From the NCBI GenBank assembly GCA_963822825.1, contig CAWGIW010000025.1, positions 62,001-126,000 on the forward strand: DNA of 64,000 nucleotides, in the 5' to 3' direction. The translations under genes and the position numbers were made by a program. The DNA is from JAWWPY01 sp963822825 (GTDB taxonomy: Bacteria > Actinomycetota > Actinomycetes > Streptosporangiales > Streptosporangiaceae). Shown piece after piece: positions 38,852-50,300 of the stretch. Below the pieces are notes generated by a model, which was given only the letters and a program-made list of their open reading frames with translations, was not told the origin of the DNA and did no database searches. Within the stretch, counting starts at the first letter, position 1, and every line of letters starts with the position of its first letter.

Positions 38852-39745
38852 GTGAATATGCGGTCGGGGATCCCGGATCGGCGTGGCGAACTTGCGCCGG
38901 GGGGAAATCAGGCGGCCTACCTACAGCAGGGAATCCCGGTGCCCTGGCCGGGCGGTGCAGACGGGTCCGGACGCTCATCAGGTTCGCACCATCGGCGTCG
39001 CGGCTGGCGTTCTAGCCTGGCCTTGGCCGCTCTGGTGCTCGGCCTGGCCGGCGTGGCCGCCTCGGCTGTCGGGATCATGGTGCAGGTGCTGCCCCGCCGG
39101 TTCACCGCACAGCAGCAGCACGAGATCACCGCGTGGGAGATCGGCAAGCGGTGGCGCACCTGGCCCGCTAGCCGAATCTTCCCGGCCGCGATCCCGTACC
39201 AGCTGTCCGGTTTCGGGCCGGGCAACGGCACCGGCCTGCACCTGATGGCGAACCGGATCGGGGTGGCGAGCCAGGCATCGTGCGGGTCCGCTACCGATCT
39301 CCCGGTCGCGCGCGTGCTGGCCCGGCACGGCTGCCTGGCCGTGCTCAGGGCGACCTATGAGGACGCGACGGGCGCCCTCGCCGTCACCGTGGGGATCGTG
39401 GTGCTGCCCGCTCCGGCTTCGGCGAGCGCGTCCCTGCGCGCACTGCCGCGGAATGGCCTTGATCCCGGGCTGACGCCCGGGATCAAGGCCGTCCCCTTCC
39501 CGGATACCCTGACCGCGCAGTTCGGCGACCAGCAGCGACGGCTGTCCTCGGCCACAAGCGCGGGCCCCTACCTGGTCATGTGGACCGTCGGCTATGCGGA
39601 CGGCAGGCAGCGGGTGCAAGAGTCGGCCGACCCGTACACGAAGGACGAGATGCTCAGCGTGGCGCACGGAATCGGCAACCTGGTCGGGGCACGGCTTGAC
39701 GCGGCGCCGCCACCGCCACGCTGCCCGGGAGCCCCAGCATGCTGA
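38852..39745 (+). CDS. Membrane-anchored protein of unknown function
   Basis: The 297-residue protein starts at GTG 38852 (ATG 38858 is possible). About 50 hydrophilic residues precede one membrane helix (SLALAALVLGLAGVAASAVGIMV); the rest is a predicted extracytoplasmic domain with two Cys (QASCGSATDL and RHGCLAVL) that could form a disulfide. It overlaps the start of the subtilase by 7 bp. I do not recognise the family. The coupling suggests it works with the protease at the membrane. Confidence 0.7.
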   Translation: MNMRSGIPDRRGELAPGGNQAAYLQQGIPVPWPGGADGSGRSSGSHHRRRGWRSSLALAALVLGLAGVAASAVGIMVQVLPRRFTAQQQHEITAWEIGKRWRTWPASRIFPAAIPYQLSGFGPGNGTGLHLMANRIGVASQASCGSATDLPVARVLARHGCLAVLRATYEDATGALAVTVGIVVLPAPASASASLRALPRNGLDPGLTPGIKAVPFPDTLTAQFGDQQRRLSSATSAGPYLVMWTVGYADGRQRVQESADPYTKDEMLSVAHGIGNLVGARLDAAPPPPRCPGAPAC

Positions 39746-41331
39746 GGCGCCGGGCGCCGGGGTGCCGGGTGCCGGAACGCCGGGCGCCGGGGCGCCGGGT
39801 GCCGGGGCGCCGGGCTGCTGATGCCCGGGTGTTGCGGGGGATACCGCGCCGGGCGCGAGTGTCAGCCGCGTGCTGCGCCGCTCTGGCCATCGGGGCCGGG
39901 GCGGCGGTGACGGTGGCCAGCCCGGCCAGCGCCGACGAAGTGCGCAACGCGCAGATGTGGGTCCTGAACGCGATCAGCGCACCCGCCGCCTGGCAGGTGA
40001 CCAAGGGGCAGGGGGTCGTCGTGGCGGTGATCGACAGCGGCGTCGACCCGGCCGTCTCCGACCTCACCGGCTCGGTCACCACCGGCCCCGACCTGACCGG
40101 GGTGAAAACGCCGCCGACCAACGCTGGCTGGGGGGTGCACGGCACCTGGATGGCCTCACTGATCGCTGGGCACGGCCATGCCGGCGGCGACAGCGGGATC
40201 ACGGGCATCGCGCCGAAGTCGAAGGTGCTCTCCATCCGGGTCGTCACCGACAAGCTTGATCCTGGGTACAACCAGTACCAGCAGGAATCGGACGCCCACG
40301 TCCAGCAGTCGCTGGCCCGCGCCGTCAACTACGCGACCGCACGGGGCGCATCGGTGATCAGCATGTCCCTCGGTTACGGCTCGCCGAGCGCGGTGGTGCG
40401 CGCGGCGCTCCAGAACGCGCTGAACCGCGGCGTGGTGGTCGTCGCGTCGTCCGGGAACTCCGGAGATTCGGTAGGCGCCGGGTCCGGCGGCCAAGCTCCG
40501 TACTCCTTCCCGGCGGACTACCCAGGAGTTCTCGGGGTGGCGGCCGTCTCGAAGAGCGGGTCAGCCGCGAACTTCTCCAGCGACAACCTGTCAGTGCAGG
40601 TGGGTGCGCCCGGCGTAGACGTGCCCGCCCAGGGCCGGGATGGGCAGTACTGGCTGGTGAGCGGGACCAGCCCGGCCTGTGCGCTGACCGCCGGAGTAGC
40701 GGCGTTGATCAAAGCCAGGTACCCGCATCTCGCGCCTGCCCTGGTGGTGCGGGCGATCACAACCAGCACCCAGAACCAGCCTGCCGGAGGCTACGACGAC
40801 AAGGTCGGCTTCGGTACGGTTGACGCCGCGGCGGCGCTGGCCGCCGCCGCGGCGCTCACCACGGTGCGGCCCCCCCAGACCGGCGCGGCCGCCACGACGT
40901 ACTTCGGCGGCCGGGGCGCGGCCGTTGCGCCCGTTCCGGTCCGCCCGCGCAGCGCTGCCGGGCTCGTGCTGAGTTGCCTGCTGGCGATCGTCTCTCTGGC
41001 GATCGTCGGTACGGCATGGACTCGGCTGACCGTGCTCCGCCGGGCGCGGCACCGGGCCGGCCCGCTGCCCGCGGCACCGCCGCAGGCCGGGGCATGGCCG
41101 ATGGCGCCGCTGCCGGACACCGGGCCGGTACCGACGCGGCCGGGCCTGCCGCTGGCCCACACCGAACCGGCCGCTCACCATACGCTGGCCTTCGGCTGGG
41201 TGGCTGGGCCGGGGGACGGCGACGAGTTGTGGGATGAGCTTTCGGCGCCGCCCCCCGTCCCGGGCGCCAACTGGTCGGCCGACGCCGTTGATCGTGGGCC
41301 GGACCAGCCCTGGCCGGACACCGGCCCGTGA
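39739..41331 (+). CDS. S8 (subtilisin-like) serine protease, mycosin-like, membrane-anchored
   Basis: In this 530-residue protein the basic, repeat-encoded start is followed by a signal-like helix (AACCAALAIGAGAAVTVASPASA). The catalytic triad is visible: Asp in VVVAVIDSGVDP, His in WGVHGTWMASLIAGHG, and Ser in LVSGTSPACALTAGVAAL. A C-terminal membrane helix (GLVLSCLLAIVSLAIVGTAW) precedes a Pro/Ala-rich cytoplasmic tail. Architecture equals type VII secretion mycosins, but no other ESX gene lies in this window. Two 30-bp direct repeats occur at the 5' end (39751-39810). Confidence 0.9.
   Translation: MLRRRAPGCRVPERRAPGRRVPGRRAADARVLRGIPRRARVSAACCAALAIGAGAAVTVASPASADEVRNAQMWVLNAISAPAAWQVTKGQGVVVAVIDSGVDPAVSDLTGSVTTGPDLTGVKTPPTNAGWGVHGTWMASLIAGHGHAGGDSGITGIAPKSKVLSIRVVTDKLDPGYNQYQQESDAHVQQSLARAVNYATARGASVISMSLGYGSPSAVVRAALQNALNRGVVVVASSGNSGDSVGAGSGGQAPYSFPADYPGVLGVAAVSKSGSAANFSSDNLSVQVGAPGVDVPAQGRDGQYWLVSGTSPACALTAGVAALIKARYPHLAPALVVRAITTSTQNQPAGGYDDKVGFGTVDAAAALAAAAALTTVRPPQTGAAATTYFGGRGAAVAPVPVRPRSAAGLVLSCLLAIVSLAIVGTAWTRLTVLRRARHRAGPLPAAPPQAGAWPMAPLPDTGPVPTRPGLPLAHTEPAAHHTLAFGWVAGPGDGDELWDELSAPPPVPGANWSADAVDRGPDQPWPDTGP
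39751..39810 (+). repeat. 30-bp tandem repeat at the 5' end of the protease gene
   Basis: Two units (39751-39780 and 39781-39810) encode RAPGCRVPER and RAPGRRVPGR, which form most of the n-region before the signal helix. Confidence 0.85.
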
Positions 41332-41338
41332 GGTGGGG

Positions 41339-41686
41339 ATGGTGAGACGGGCCGAGCCGTCCCCGGATAGCCCGCACGTGCCGGATTTCGCCAGCCGCGT
41401 CCTCGACGTCGCCGACGCGATTCCGCCGGGCCGGGTGATGTCCTATGGCGACGTCGCCGAGTACCTAGGACAGGGTGGCCCGCGCCAGGTCGGCCGGGTG
41501 ATGGCGCTCTGGGGTGGCGGCATCGCGTGGTGGCGCGTCATCCATGCCGACGGGACGCTGCTGTCGGGTCACGAGCGTGAGGCGACCGCCCACTACATCG
41601 CGGAGGGCACGCCATTGATCCCGCCCACCGAAGGCCGGGCCGCCCGGGTGAACATGCGGCGGGCGCGCTGGACCGGCGACGCGTGA
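41339..41686 (+). CDS. Alkyltransferase-like protein (MGMT family, no acceptor Cys)
   Basis: The 115-residue protein starts at ATG 41339, 8 nt after the protease stop. PPGRVMSYGDVAEYLG and GPRQVGRVM form the MGMT-like helix-turn-helix. The active site that reads PCHRV in methyltransferases is here WWRVIHADG, so the alkyl-acceptor Cys is replaced by Trp. This makes it an ATL protein, which binds O6-alkylguanine and hands lesions to nucleotide excision repair. It matches Rv3204 of mycobacteria in context. Confidence 0.88.
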   Translation: MVRRAEPSPDSPHVPDFASRVLDVADAIPPGRVMSYGDVAEYLGQGGPRQVGRVMALWGGGIAWWRVIHADGTLLSGHEREATAHYIAEGTPLIPPTEGRAARVNMRRARWTGDA

Positions 41687-41819
41687 CGCCAGGCCACTAG
41701 GTGTACTGACCACGGACGTTGGTAACGGCGTAGCGCCGCGTGACTGCCACCTCCACGCGCTTTCAGGGCCAGGCGGACACGACACGCGCGTTCCGCCATA
41801 CTGGGCAGGTGAGGCGGGA

Positions 41820-43789
41820 ATGGCAGTTATCCCGGAGATAGCACCAGCGCCTGCCTCAGGAGCACCTCGCTGGCGCCGTTTCCTGGCGCCGTGGCGCTCG
41901 CCCGCGGATCAGCCTGCCTGGGCGCGGCCGGCGCTGCTGGCCATCGCCGCCGTTGCGGCGGTCGCGTACGGCTGGGGAATGGCCGGCGCCAGCGTCGAGC
42001 CGTTCTACGGCGCGGCGGCCCGCAGCATGTCGGAAAGCTGGCACGACTTCATCTTCGGGGCGTTCGATCCAGCCGGGACCGTCACCGTCGACAAGCTGCC
42101 CGGCGCGCTCTGGATGCAGGCCCTGTCGCTGCGGATCTTCGGCTTTCACATCTGGGCGCTGGTCCTGCCGCAAGTGGTCGAGGGCGTGCTCACCATCCTG
42201 GTGCTGTACCGGGCGGTCCGCCGGCTGGCCGGGCCTGCGGCCGGCCTGACCGCCGCGGCCGTGCTCGCCGTCACGCCCATCACCGTGCTGCTGAGCCGGG
42301 GCAACGTCTCGGACTCGCTGCTGATTCTGCTGCTCGTGCTCGCCGCCGACGCCGCGTCCGCCGCGCTGCTCACCGGGTCGCTGCGGCAGCTGCTGCTCGC
42401 CGGCGTCTGGATCGGCCTGGCGTTCCAGGCGAAGATGATCCAGGCCTGGCTGGCCCTGCCCGCGCTGGCCGCCGCCTACCTGCTCGCCGCGCCCGCGGCG
42501 AAACTGCGTACCCGGTGCGCGCACGTCGCGCTGGCCGGGCTGGTCACCGCCGTGGTCTCCCTTTCCTGGATGACCGCGGTCTCGCTGGTCCCGTCCCAGC
42601 ACCGGCCCTACGTGGACGGCAGCCCGGACGACTCGGTGTACACGCAGGTCTTCGACTACAACGGCCTGGGCCTGGCTGCACCGGGAACTGGGCGAACGTC
42701 GCCGGGCCGCCCTCGCCGCTGTTGGTCGCGGCCAAAGAGAGCGGGCGGTTGCTCAACGCCGAGACCATGGGCATCAAGCCGAGCTGGCACCGGCTGCTGG
42801 TCGGCCCGTTCGCGGCCGCCAGCGGCTGGCTGCTGCCGGCGGCCGTCGCCGGCGCGCTGGGCGTGCTCATCTCCCGGCGCCGCCAGGGCCGGCGCGACCC
42901 GCTGCGCGCCGCCGTCGTGCTGTGGGGCGGCTGGTGGCTGGTCCTGGCGGTCTTCTTCAGCGCCGGCGCCTACCTGAACTCGTACTACGTCGCGGCGCTC
43001 ATCCCCGCGGTCGCCGCGCTGTGCGGCACCGGCATCGCCGGGTGCGGACCTCGCCCTTGGCCGGCCAGGGTGCGCCTGATCGTCGCCGCGACGGTGCTCG
43101 GCTGCGTCGGCTACGGCGCCTACCTGATGTCCGGGACGGCATCCGGCCCGGTCGTGCTCACCCTGGTGGCGCTGGTCGTGGCGGCGGCCGCCGCCGCTCA
43201 GCTGCTGCTGCCCGCGTCCGGCAAGGCCGGGCACCTGACCGCGGTCGCGTTCGCCGGTGCCGCCGTGCTCCTGCTGCCCGCCGCGGCGTCCATGAGCTGC
43301 GTCATCCGCGGGCTAGGCCCGTTTGACACCCCGTTCGAGCCGCCGAAGACCGCGCACAATAACCAGGCCCTGGCCGCCGCCGGGCCCGCCCTTACCAGGG
43401 CAGTCCAGCGGCTAGAACTCCAGACGCCACCCGCTGACGCCCTGCTCGGCACCGACACGTCCGGGCTCGCGGAGAACTACATCCTGTACAGCGGCAGGGA
43501 GGTGCTGCCGATCGGCGGCTACCTCGGCAACGTGCCGGCCCCGACGCTGGCCGCGCTGCAGGCCGACATCAGCCGCGGCTACGCGCGGGTATTCGTGCTG
43601 CCGGTGTCACCGCCGGGCCCGGACCCGCGGGTGCGGTGGATCGAGGCGCACTGCACCAGGCAGCCCCGGCCCCCGCACCGCGGTCCAGTCCCGTACGCGA
43701 CCTTCTTCTGCGGACCCGGCACCGGCCCGGAGCCGTCCTCCTCGCCGGGGAGCACGATCAGCGGTACGCCGTCCCCGGTCCCACCCTGA
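41820..43789 (+). CDS. GT39-like (ArnT/PMT-type) membrane glycosyltransferase, one frameshift
   Basis: Total length is about 655 residues with ten or more membrane helices. The first extracytoplasmic loop has VEPFYGAAARSMSESWHDFIFGAFDPAGTVTVDKLPG, with the acidic residues typical of GT-C enzymes using polyprenyl-phosphate sugars. TVTVDKLPGALW is a hallmark of this actinobacterial group. The frame changes near 42680, between VFDYNGLGLA and GNWANVAGPPSPL. The C-terminal half ends with a soluble domain (LLGTDTSGLAENYILYSG, LPIGGYLG). It probably glycosylates an exported protein or lipid. Confidence 0.85.
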
Positions 43790-43904
43790 AGCCGGGCCCT
43801 CACCCATCGGTTTGCGGCACAGCCCCTAGATCCCGGATCCTGTCGGCCGGCGTCGGTACGCTCGCAACGTTGCGTCCCAGCAGCACCAGTCCGCCCGGCA
43901 GGAT

Positions 43905-46900
43905 GTGCCGAACCGAATGGACCGCGAGCCACCCGCGTACCGCCTGCTCCGCCGACCAGCGACGGCGGCTGGGCCGCCACGCTTGGACGAGGCTCAGCGC
44001 GCGGTGGTCACGCACGCGGGAGGCCCGCTGCTGGTGCTCGCCGGACCGGGAACGGGCAAGACCACGGCCATCGTAGAGGCGGTGGTTGACCGCATCACGG
44101 TCCGCGGGATCGATCCAGAACGGGTGCTGGTGCTGACCTTCAGCCGCAAGGCGGCGGAGGAACTGAGAGAGCGGATCACCATGCGGCTGCGGCGCACTAC
44201 CCGCGAGCCGCTCGCCCTCACTTTCCATAGTTACGCGTACGCACTGGTACGCCGGGAGTTCGTGCTGGCCGGCGATGCGCCTCCCACCTTGCTGTCAGGT
44301 CCCGAGCAATTGCTCGAGGTGCGGCGGATGCTCCGCGGTGAGGCGGCAGGATCCCCGCGGCACTGGCCCGAGCGGCTGCGGCCGGCGCCTCGGCACCCGC
44401 GGCTTCGCCACGCAACTGCGTGACTTCCTGCTCCGCGGGGCGGAACGTGGCCTGAATGGCCGCGCCCTGGCCCGGCTGGGCCAGGGCCGCGGACGGGACG
44501 ACTGGGTGGCCGCCGGGGGCTTCCTGGACAGGTACGCGGCCCGGTTCGACCTGGCCCCGGTGCCCGCCTATGACTATGCCGAGATCGTGCGCATCGCCGC
44601 GCTGCTGCTGGGGCGCTCGGCGATCAGGGAACGCGAGCGCAAGGCGTACGACGTGGTGCTGGTGGACGAGTACCAGGACACGGATCCCGCGCAGGAGGCG
44701 CTGCTGCATGCCCTCGCGGGCGACGGCCGGGAGCTGATCGCCGTGGGCGACCCGGACCAGTCGATCTACGCCTTCCGCGGCGCGGATACCCGCGCCATGA
44801 CCCGGTTCGCCGACGCCTTCCGCACGCCGGATGATCATCCGGCCCGAGTGATAGCCCTGCGCACTTGCAGGCGCAGCGGTCCGGTCCTGCTCGCCGCGTC
44901 CCGACGGGTGGCCCGCAGGCTTCCCGCGGCGCCCGGCCTGGCCTACGGCCCGCGGGCGGAGCCCGCTGAACCAGCCGCGCGGGCGGAGCCCGCTGAACCA
45001 GCCGCGCGGGCGGAGCCCGCTGAACCAGCCGCGCGGGCGGAGCCCGCTGAACCAGCCGCGCGGGAGGAGCCCGCTGAACCAGCCCGGGGCCACCGCGACC
45101 TGGTCCCGGTGGCGGACGCCGTTCCAGGCCGCGTGCGCGTGATCATCGCGTCGAGCGCGAGTCAGGAAGCGGCCATGGTGGCGGACATACTGCGCCGGGG
45201 GCACCTTCTGGACGGCGTTCGGTGGTCGGCGATGGCGGTGCTTGTCCGGTCCGCGGTCCGCCAGGTCCCGCTGTTGCGGCGGGCGATGGCCACGGCCGGG
45301 GTGCCCGCCGTGGTGGCGGGCGACGAGTTGCCGCTCAGTGAGGAGCCGGGCGCCCGGCCGCTGCTGGCGCTGCTGCGGTGCGCGCTGGAACCTGGCTTCC
45401 TGGACGAGGATGCGGCCACGGAGTTGCTGACCGGGCCGCTCGGCGGCACGGATGCGCTGGGCTTGCGCAGGCTGCGCCGCTCGATGCGGGCGGTCGCGGA
45501 TGCCGCCGGGGAGGAGCCCGGCCGCCGAGCCACTGGCCAGCGCATTGCGGGATCCGCGGGAACTGACCCTCATCGCCGGCCCGGCCGCTGGTGCGGCGCG
45601 TCGCGTCGCGGGCCTGCTGGCCGCCGCTCGGCAGAGCGCCGGAACCGGCGGGACCGCGCACGACGTGCTCTGGGCCGTGTGGCAGGCGTCTGGCCTCGGG
45701 CCGGCCTGGCAGGCGGCGAGCGCGGCCGGCGGTACGCGCGGCGTGGCCGCCGACCGGGACCTTGACGCTGTGATCGCGCTGTTCGACGCGGCGGCCCGGT
45801 TCGCCACCCGGTTGCCGCCGGGGCTACCGCGGCTGTTCCTTGACAGCCTGAGCGGACAGGAGATCTCCGGGGACACGCTGGCCGAACGCGCCCCCGAGGG
45901 CGATGCCGTCCGCATCCTCACCGCTCATCGCGCCAAGGGCCTCGAATGGGACTTGGTCGTGGTGGCAGGGGTGCAGGAAGGTAGCTGGCCCGACCTGCGG
46001 ATGCGGTCGTCTCTGCTCGGCATGGACGAAATGGTTGACGCCGTCGATGCCGCTCGCGGCGGGTCGGTGGCTCCCGATGCGAGCCAAGGTGCCGACGCGG
46101 CGGCGGCGGCGCTCGCCTCCAAGCTCCTCGACGAGGAGCGCCGGCTGTTCTACGTCGCCATCACCAGGGCCCGGCGCTCCCTGGTGGTCACCGCCGCCGG
46201 GGGCGAGGACAGCGAGGAAAGGCCGTCCAGATTCCTTGCCGAGCTCGCGGGCGATGACATCGGGATCGAGCAGGTCGCCGGGTCCGAGCCGCGCTGGCTG
46301 TCGCTGCCCGCGCTGACCGCCGAGTTGCGGCGGGCCGCGGCCGACGCTGCCCGGCCCATGCCGGTCCGCGAAGCGGCGGCCGCCCAATTGGGCCGCCTCG
46401 CGGCGGCCGGCGTCCGGGGGGCCCACCCGCGGCACTGGTACGCGCTCACCGAGCTGTCCGACAGCGGCCCTATCGCCCGTGGCCTGGTCACCGGCGACTC
46501 GGGCCTCAGCGACTCGGGTCCCGGCGACTCGGGTCCCGGCGATTCGGGCACTAGCGACTCGGGCCTCAGCGACTCAGGCCCTAGCGACATCGTGCGGCTG
46601 TCGCCATCCCAGGTCGAGTCGTTCAGCAAGTGCGGATTGCGCTGGCTGCTCGAGTCGGCGGCCGGGGCCAGATCCCAGGATGTGGCGCGTCATTTCGGCA
46701 TCGTGATCCATGCGGCGGCGGTGCTCGCCGCCACCGGCACCGAGGATGGCGACATCGGCGAGCGCATCGACCAGATTTGGCACCATCTGGATTTCGGCAG
46801 CGCCTGGTACAGCGAGAAGCAACGGGAGCAGGCGCACCGGATGGTGCGCAAGTTCCTCGACTGGCATCACGCCAACCCGCGGCAGCTTGTCGAGGTAGAG

Positions 46901-47347
46901 CGGGATCTGAAGGTCCGGATCGGTCAGGTCGAGATCATCGGCCGGGTCAACCGGCTGGAGCGGGATCACGACGGCAGCACCATCGTGGTCAACCTGAAGA
47001 CGGGATCCGTCAAGCCTGACGACGCTGAGCTGGACCGGAATCCGCAGCTCGGGGTGTACCAGCTGGCCGTGCTGCTCGGCGCGTTCGAACGGCTCGGCCT
47101 GACGGAACCCGGCGGCGCAGAACTCGTCCAGGTCGGCAAGGCTGGTCTGGCCGCCAGGGTGCGGGTGCAACGGCAGCGCGCGCTGTCCGAGGACCCCGAT
47201 CCAGGGTGGGCGGCCAGCCTGGTCGAGACGGTCGCCGCGGGCATGGCGGGCCCGGTGTTCCAGGCCACGGTGAATCCTGGCTGCCGGGTCTGCCCGGTCA
47301 AGTCGTGCTGCCCGGCGCATCCCGACGGCGAGCAGGTGACCCCTTGA
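43905..47347 (+). CDS. adnA: AdnA: UvrD-type helicase/RecB-like nuclease subunit, two frameshifts, altered nuclease motif
   Basis: Total length is about 1145 residues. Helicase motifs: Walker A LAGPGTGKTTAI, motif Ia VLVLTFSRKAAEELRER, motif II YDVVLVDEYQDTDPAQ, motif III GDPDQSIYAFRGAD, and motif VI FYVAITRARRSLV. The C-terminal domain has iron-sulfur Cys residues (FSKCGLRWLLE, then CRVCPVKSCC). The nuclease core, where D and DxK are expected, reads GRVNRLE and VVNLKTG. Frame changes lie near 44387 and 45512. Two in-frame repeats (44953-45087, 46496-46585) lengthen linkers. Partner of the adjacent AdnB in double-strand-break resection. Start at GTG 43905 is tentative. Confidence 0.88.
44953..45087 (+). 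repeat. 27-bp tandem repeat (5 copies) in adnA
   Basis: Four perfect units (44953-45060) and a fifth diverged one encode RAEPAEPAA. They sit between helicase motifs III/IV and the 2B-like region, probably in a surface loop. Confidence 0.95.
46496..46585 (+). repeat. 15-bp tandem repeat (6 copies) in adnA
   Basis: Six 15-bp units encode DSG-(L/P/T)-(S/G). They lie at the junction between the helicase part and the nuclease domain. Confidence 0.95.
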
Positions 47348-50300
47348 CGGGGCAGCGGCCGGGGTCGAGGCCGGGATCCGCGCTGGGGCCGGGTGGGCCT
47401 GGGCCAGCTCCGCGGCCGGGTGGGCCTGGGCCAGCTCCGCGGCCGGGTGGGCCTGGGCCAGGGCAGACGGCGGGGATCGGGTACCGCCCGGTCCAGCTGG
47501 CCCGGCTGCTCGGCCTGGCTGAGCCCACCGCCGAGCAGGCCGCCGTCATCTCGGCCCCGGCGCAGCCGCTGGCCGTGATCGCCGGCGCTGGCTCGGGCAA
47601 GAGCGAGACCATGGCGGCCCGGCTGGTCTGGCTGGTCGCGAACGGCATGGTCCGGCCGGAGCGGGTGCTGGGCCTCACCTTCACCAGGAAGGCGGCCGCC
47701 GAACTCGGCCAGCGGGTCCGGGCCAGGCTGGACGGCCTTCGCCGGGCAGGCCTCGGCCCGGCGGACGCCGACGGCCTGCTCGACGGTGAGCCGACCGTGT
47801 TGACCTACCACGCTTACGCTGCGAGGCTCGTTGCCGACCACGCGCTGCGCGAGGCGCTGGAGCCTTCGCTGCGCCTGGTCACCCCCGCGGTGGCCTGGCA
47901 GATCGCGGCGCGGGTGGTGGCCGGCTACGGCGGCCCCATGGACGCGGTGCCCTGGGCGCCAGCATCGGTCACCGCGGCGGTGCTGGCTCTGGCCAGCGAG
48001 CTGGCCGAGCACCTGCGTACCCCGGGGGAGGTGCGCGAGGCGGGAGGCTGGCTGGCCGCGCAAGCGGCGGCCCTGCCCGGGAAGGCACCCGCCAAGGTGC
48101 TCAAGATCCTGGACGGCCAGCGTACGAGGGAGCAACTGCTGCCGATCGTTGCGGCCTATGCGGCGGCTAAGCAGGCCCGGGAGGTGATCGACCACGGCGA
48201 CCAGGTGATGCTGGCCGCCCGGATCGCGGACCGGCACCCCGAGGTCGGTGCGGCCGAACGGGCCCGGTACCAGGTGGTGCTCCTCGATGAGTACCAGGAC
48301 ACCAGCCATGCGCAGCTGGTGCTGCTGCGCGCCCTGTTCGGCGGCGGGCACCCGGTCACCGCCGTCGGCGACCCATGTCAGTCGATCTACGGCTGGCGGG
48401 GGGCGAGCGCCGGCAACCTTCGCCGTTTCGCCCGGGACTTCCCCGTGGCCGTGAGCCGGGTCGGCGGGCGGCCGGCGGCGACGAGTCCCGCCTCGGTCAA
48501 GCTGCTGTCGACCAGCTTCCGCAACACCGGACGGGTGCTAGACGCGGCGGCCGCGCTGCAAGAGGAACTGCGGGTGCAGGCCCCGGACGTGCCCCGGCTG
48601 GTGCCGCCGCCGGCCAGGGCCGGCCGGGTCAGGTGACCTGCGTGCTCACCGAGACGGTGGCCGCCGAGGCGGACTGGATAGCCGAACGGATCAGCCACTT
48701 GCTCGCCCTGGCCCCCGGCACCGCCCCCGACGGTCACCCGTGGCCCGACGGTCGCGAGGCTGGTGTCCGCCCGTCTGACATCGCGGTGCTCTGCCGCAAG
48801 CGGGCCCAGTTCCCCCTGCTGCGCGCGGCCATCGAGGGGCGGGGCATTCCGGTCGAGGTGGTCGGCCTCGGCGGGCTGCTCACCGTCCCGGAGGTCGCCG
48901 ACATCGTCGCCACACTGCGGGTGCTGCATGATCCGGCCGCCTCTGGCCCGCTGGCCAGGCTGCTCACCGGCCCGCGCTGGCGGATCGGGCCGCGCGACCT
49001 GGTCGCGCTCGGCAAGCGGGCCAGGCAGCTCACCCGTGAGCAGCGTCAGCCCGCGGCGCAGGCCTCATCACCTCAGCAAGCCCGGGCTCCCTCTCCTCAC
49101 CTAGCTCAGGCTCCCTGGCAGGCTCCTTCTCCTCACCTAGCTCAGGCTCCCTGGCAAGCCCCCTCTCCTCACCTAGCTCAGGCTGCCCAGGCTCCTCAGC
49201 AAGCTCAAACGTCTCCGCAACCGGGGCCGCCGGATGCCCTCGCGCTGGCCGTCACGGACCTGACCGCCGATCCGGGCAGTCTGGTGGAGGCGCTTGATGA
49301 TCTGGGAGACCCCGGATCGTATTCGCGGGCCGGCTACGCGCGCTTCACCGAGCTCGCCGCTGAGCTGCGTGCGCTCCGCGGGCACGCGGGCAGGCCGCTT
49401 CCCGACCTGGTGGGAGAAGTTGAACGAGCGCTCGGGCTGGATATCGAGGTGGCGGCCCGGCCCGGACGGGATCCGGCCAGCGCCCGCGCCGACCTCGATG
49501 CGTTCGCGGACGCGGCCGCGGGCTTCGCCGGCGACCACGAGGAACCGACGCTCGGCGCTTTCCTGGCCTACCTGGCCGCGGCTGAGGAGGAGGAGTTCGG
49601 CCTGGAAACCGGCCATGTCGGCGAGCGGGACACGGTCACGCTGGCCACCGTGCACGCGGCCAAAGGCCTGCAGTGGGCGGCCGTGATCGTGCCCGGCCTG
49701 GCCGCCGGGGACCGGTCCCAGGTTTTCCCGGCCAAGCCGAGAGTCAGCACGAAGTGGACGGAGAACCCACGGCTGCTCCCGTTCGGGCTCCGGGGTGATG
49801 TCGGCGACCTGCCGGTGCTGCCCGACTTGAGCGCGGACTCGCTGGCCGAGTTCGCCGCCGCGTGCGCCGCCCGCGACGTGGCCGAGGAGCGACGGCTGGC
49901 CTACGTGGCGGCGACCCGCGCCGAATTCTGGCTGGCCTGCGCCGGCTACTGGTGGGGGGACGGTACGTTGCCGCTCGGCCCGTCGGTATTCCTGGACGAG
50001 GTGCGGGCCGCGTGCGAGGCCGGCGCGGGGACCGTCGCCGGCTGGGCGGCGCCGCCCGAGGAGGGCGCGCAGAACCCGGCCCTGGCCGAGCCGGTGTCGG
50101 CGCCCTGGCCGGCCGTCCCGGCCGGTGCGGGGAATGAGGCGGTGCGCGAGGCGGCGGAGCTAGTTCAGCGCGCGCTGGCGGCCGCCCCGGCCGGCGGCAC
50201 CGCCGCGGCCGGCGGCCCGCTGAGCGAAAGGGACCGCCGAATGGCCCACGCCTGGGTGCGGGACACCGAGCTCCTTCTGGCCGAACGGCAGGAGCGTCGC

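Noticed and set aside
39739..41331. Type VII secretion locus
   Set aside because: Only the mycosin-like protease is present; no EccB/C/D, WXG100, PE or PPE genes occur in the window.
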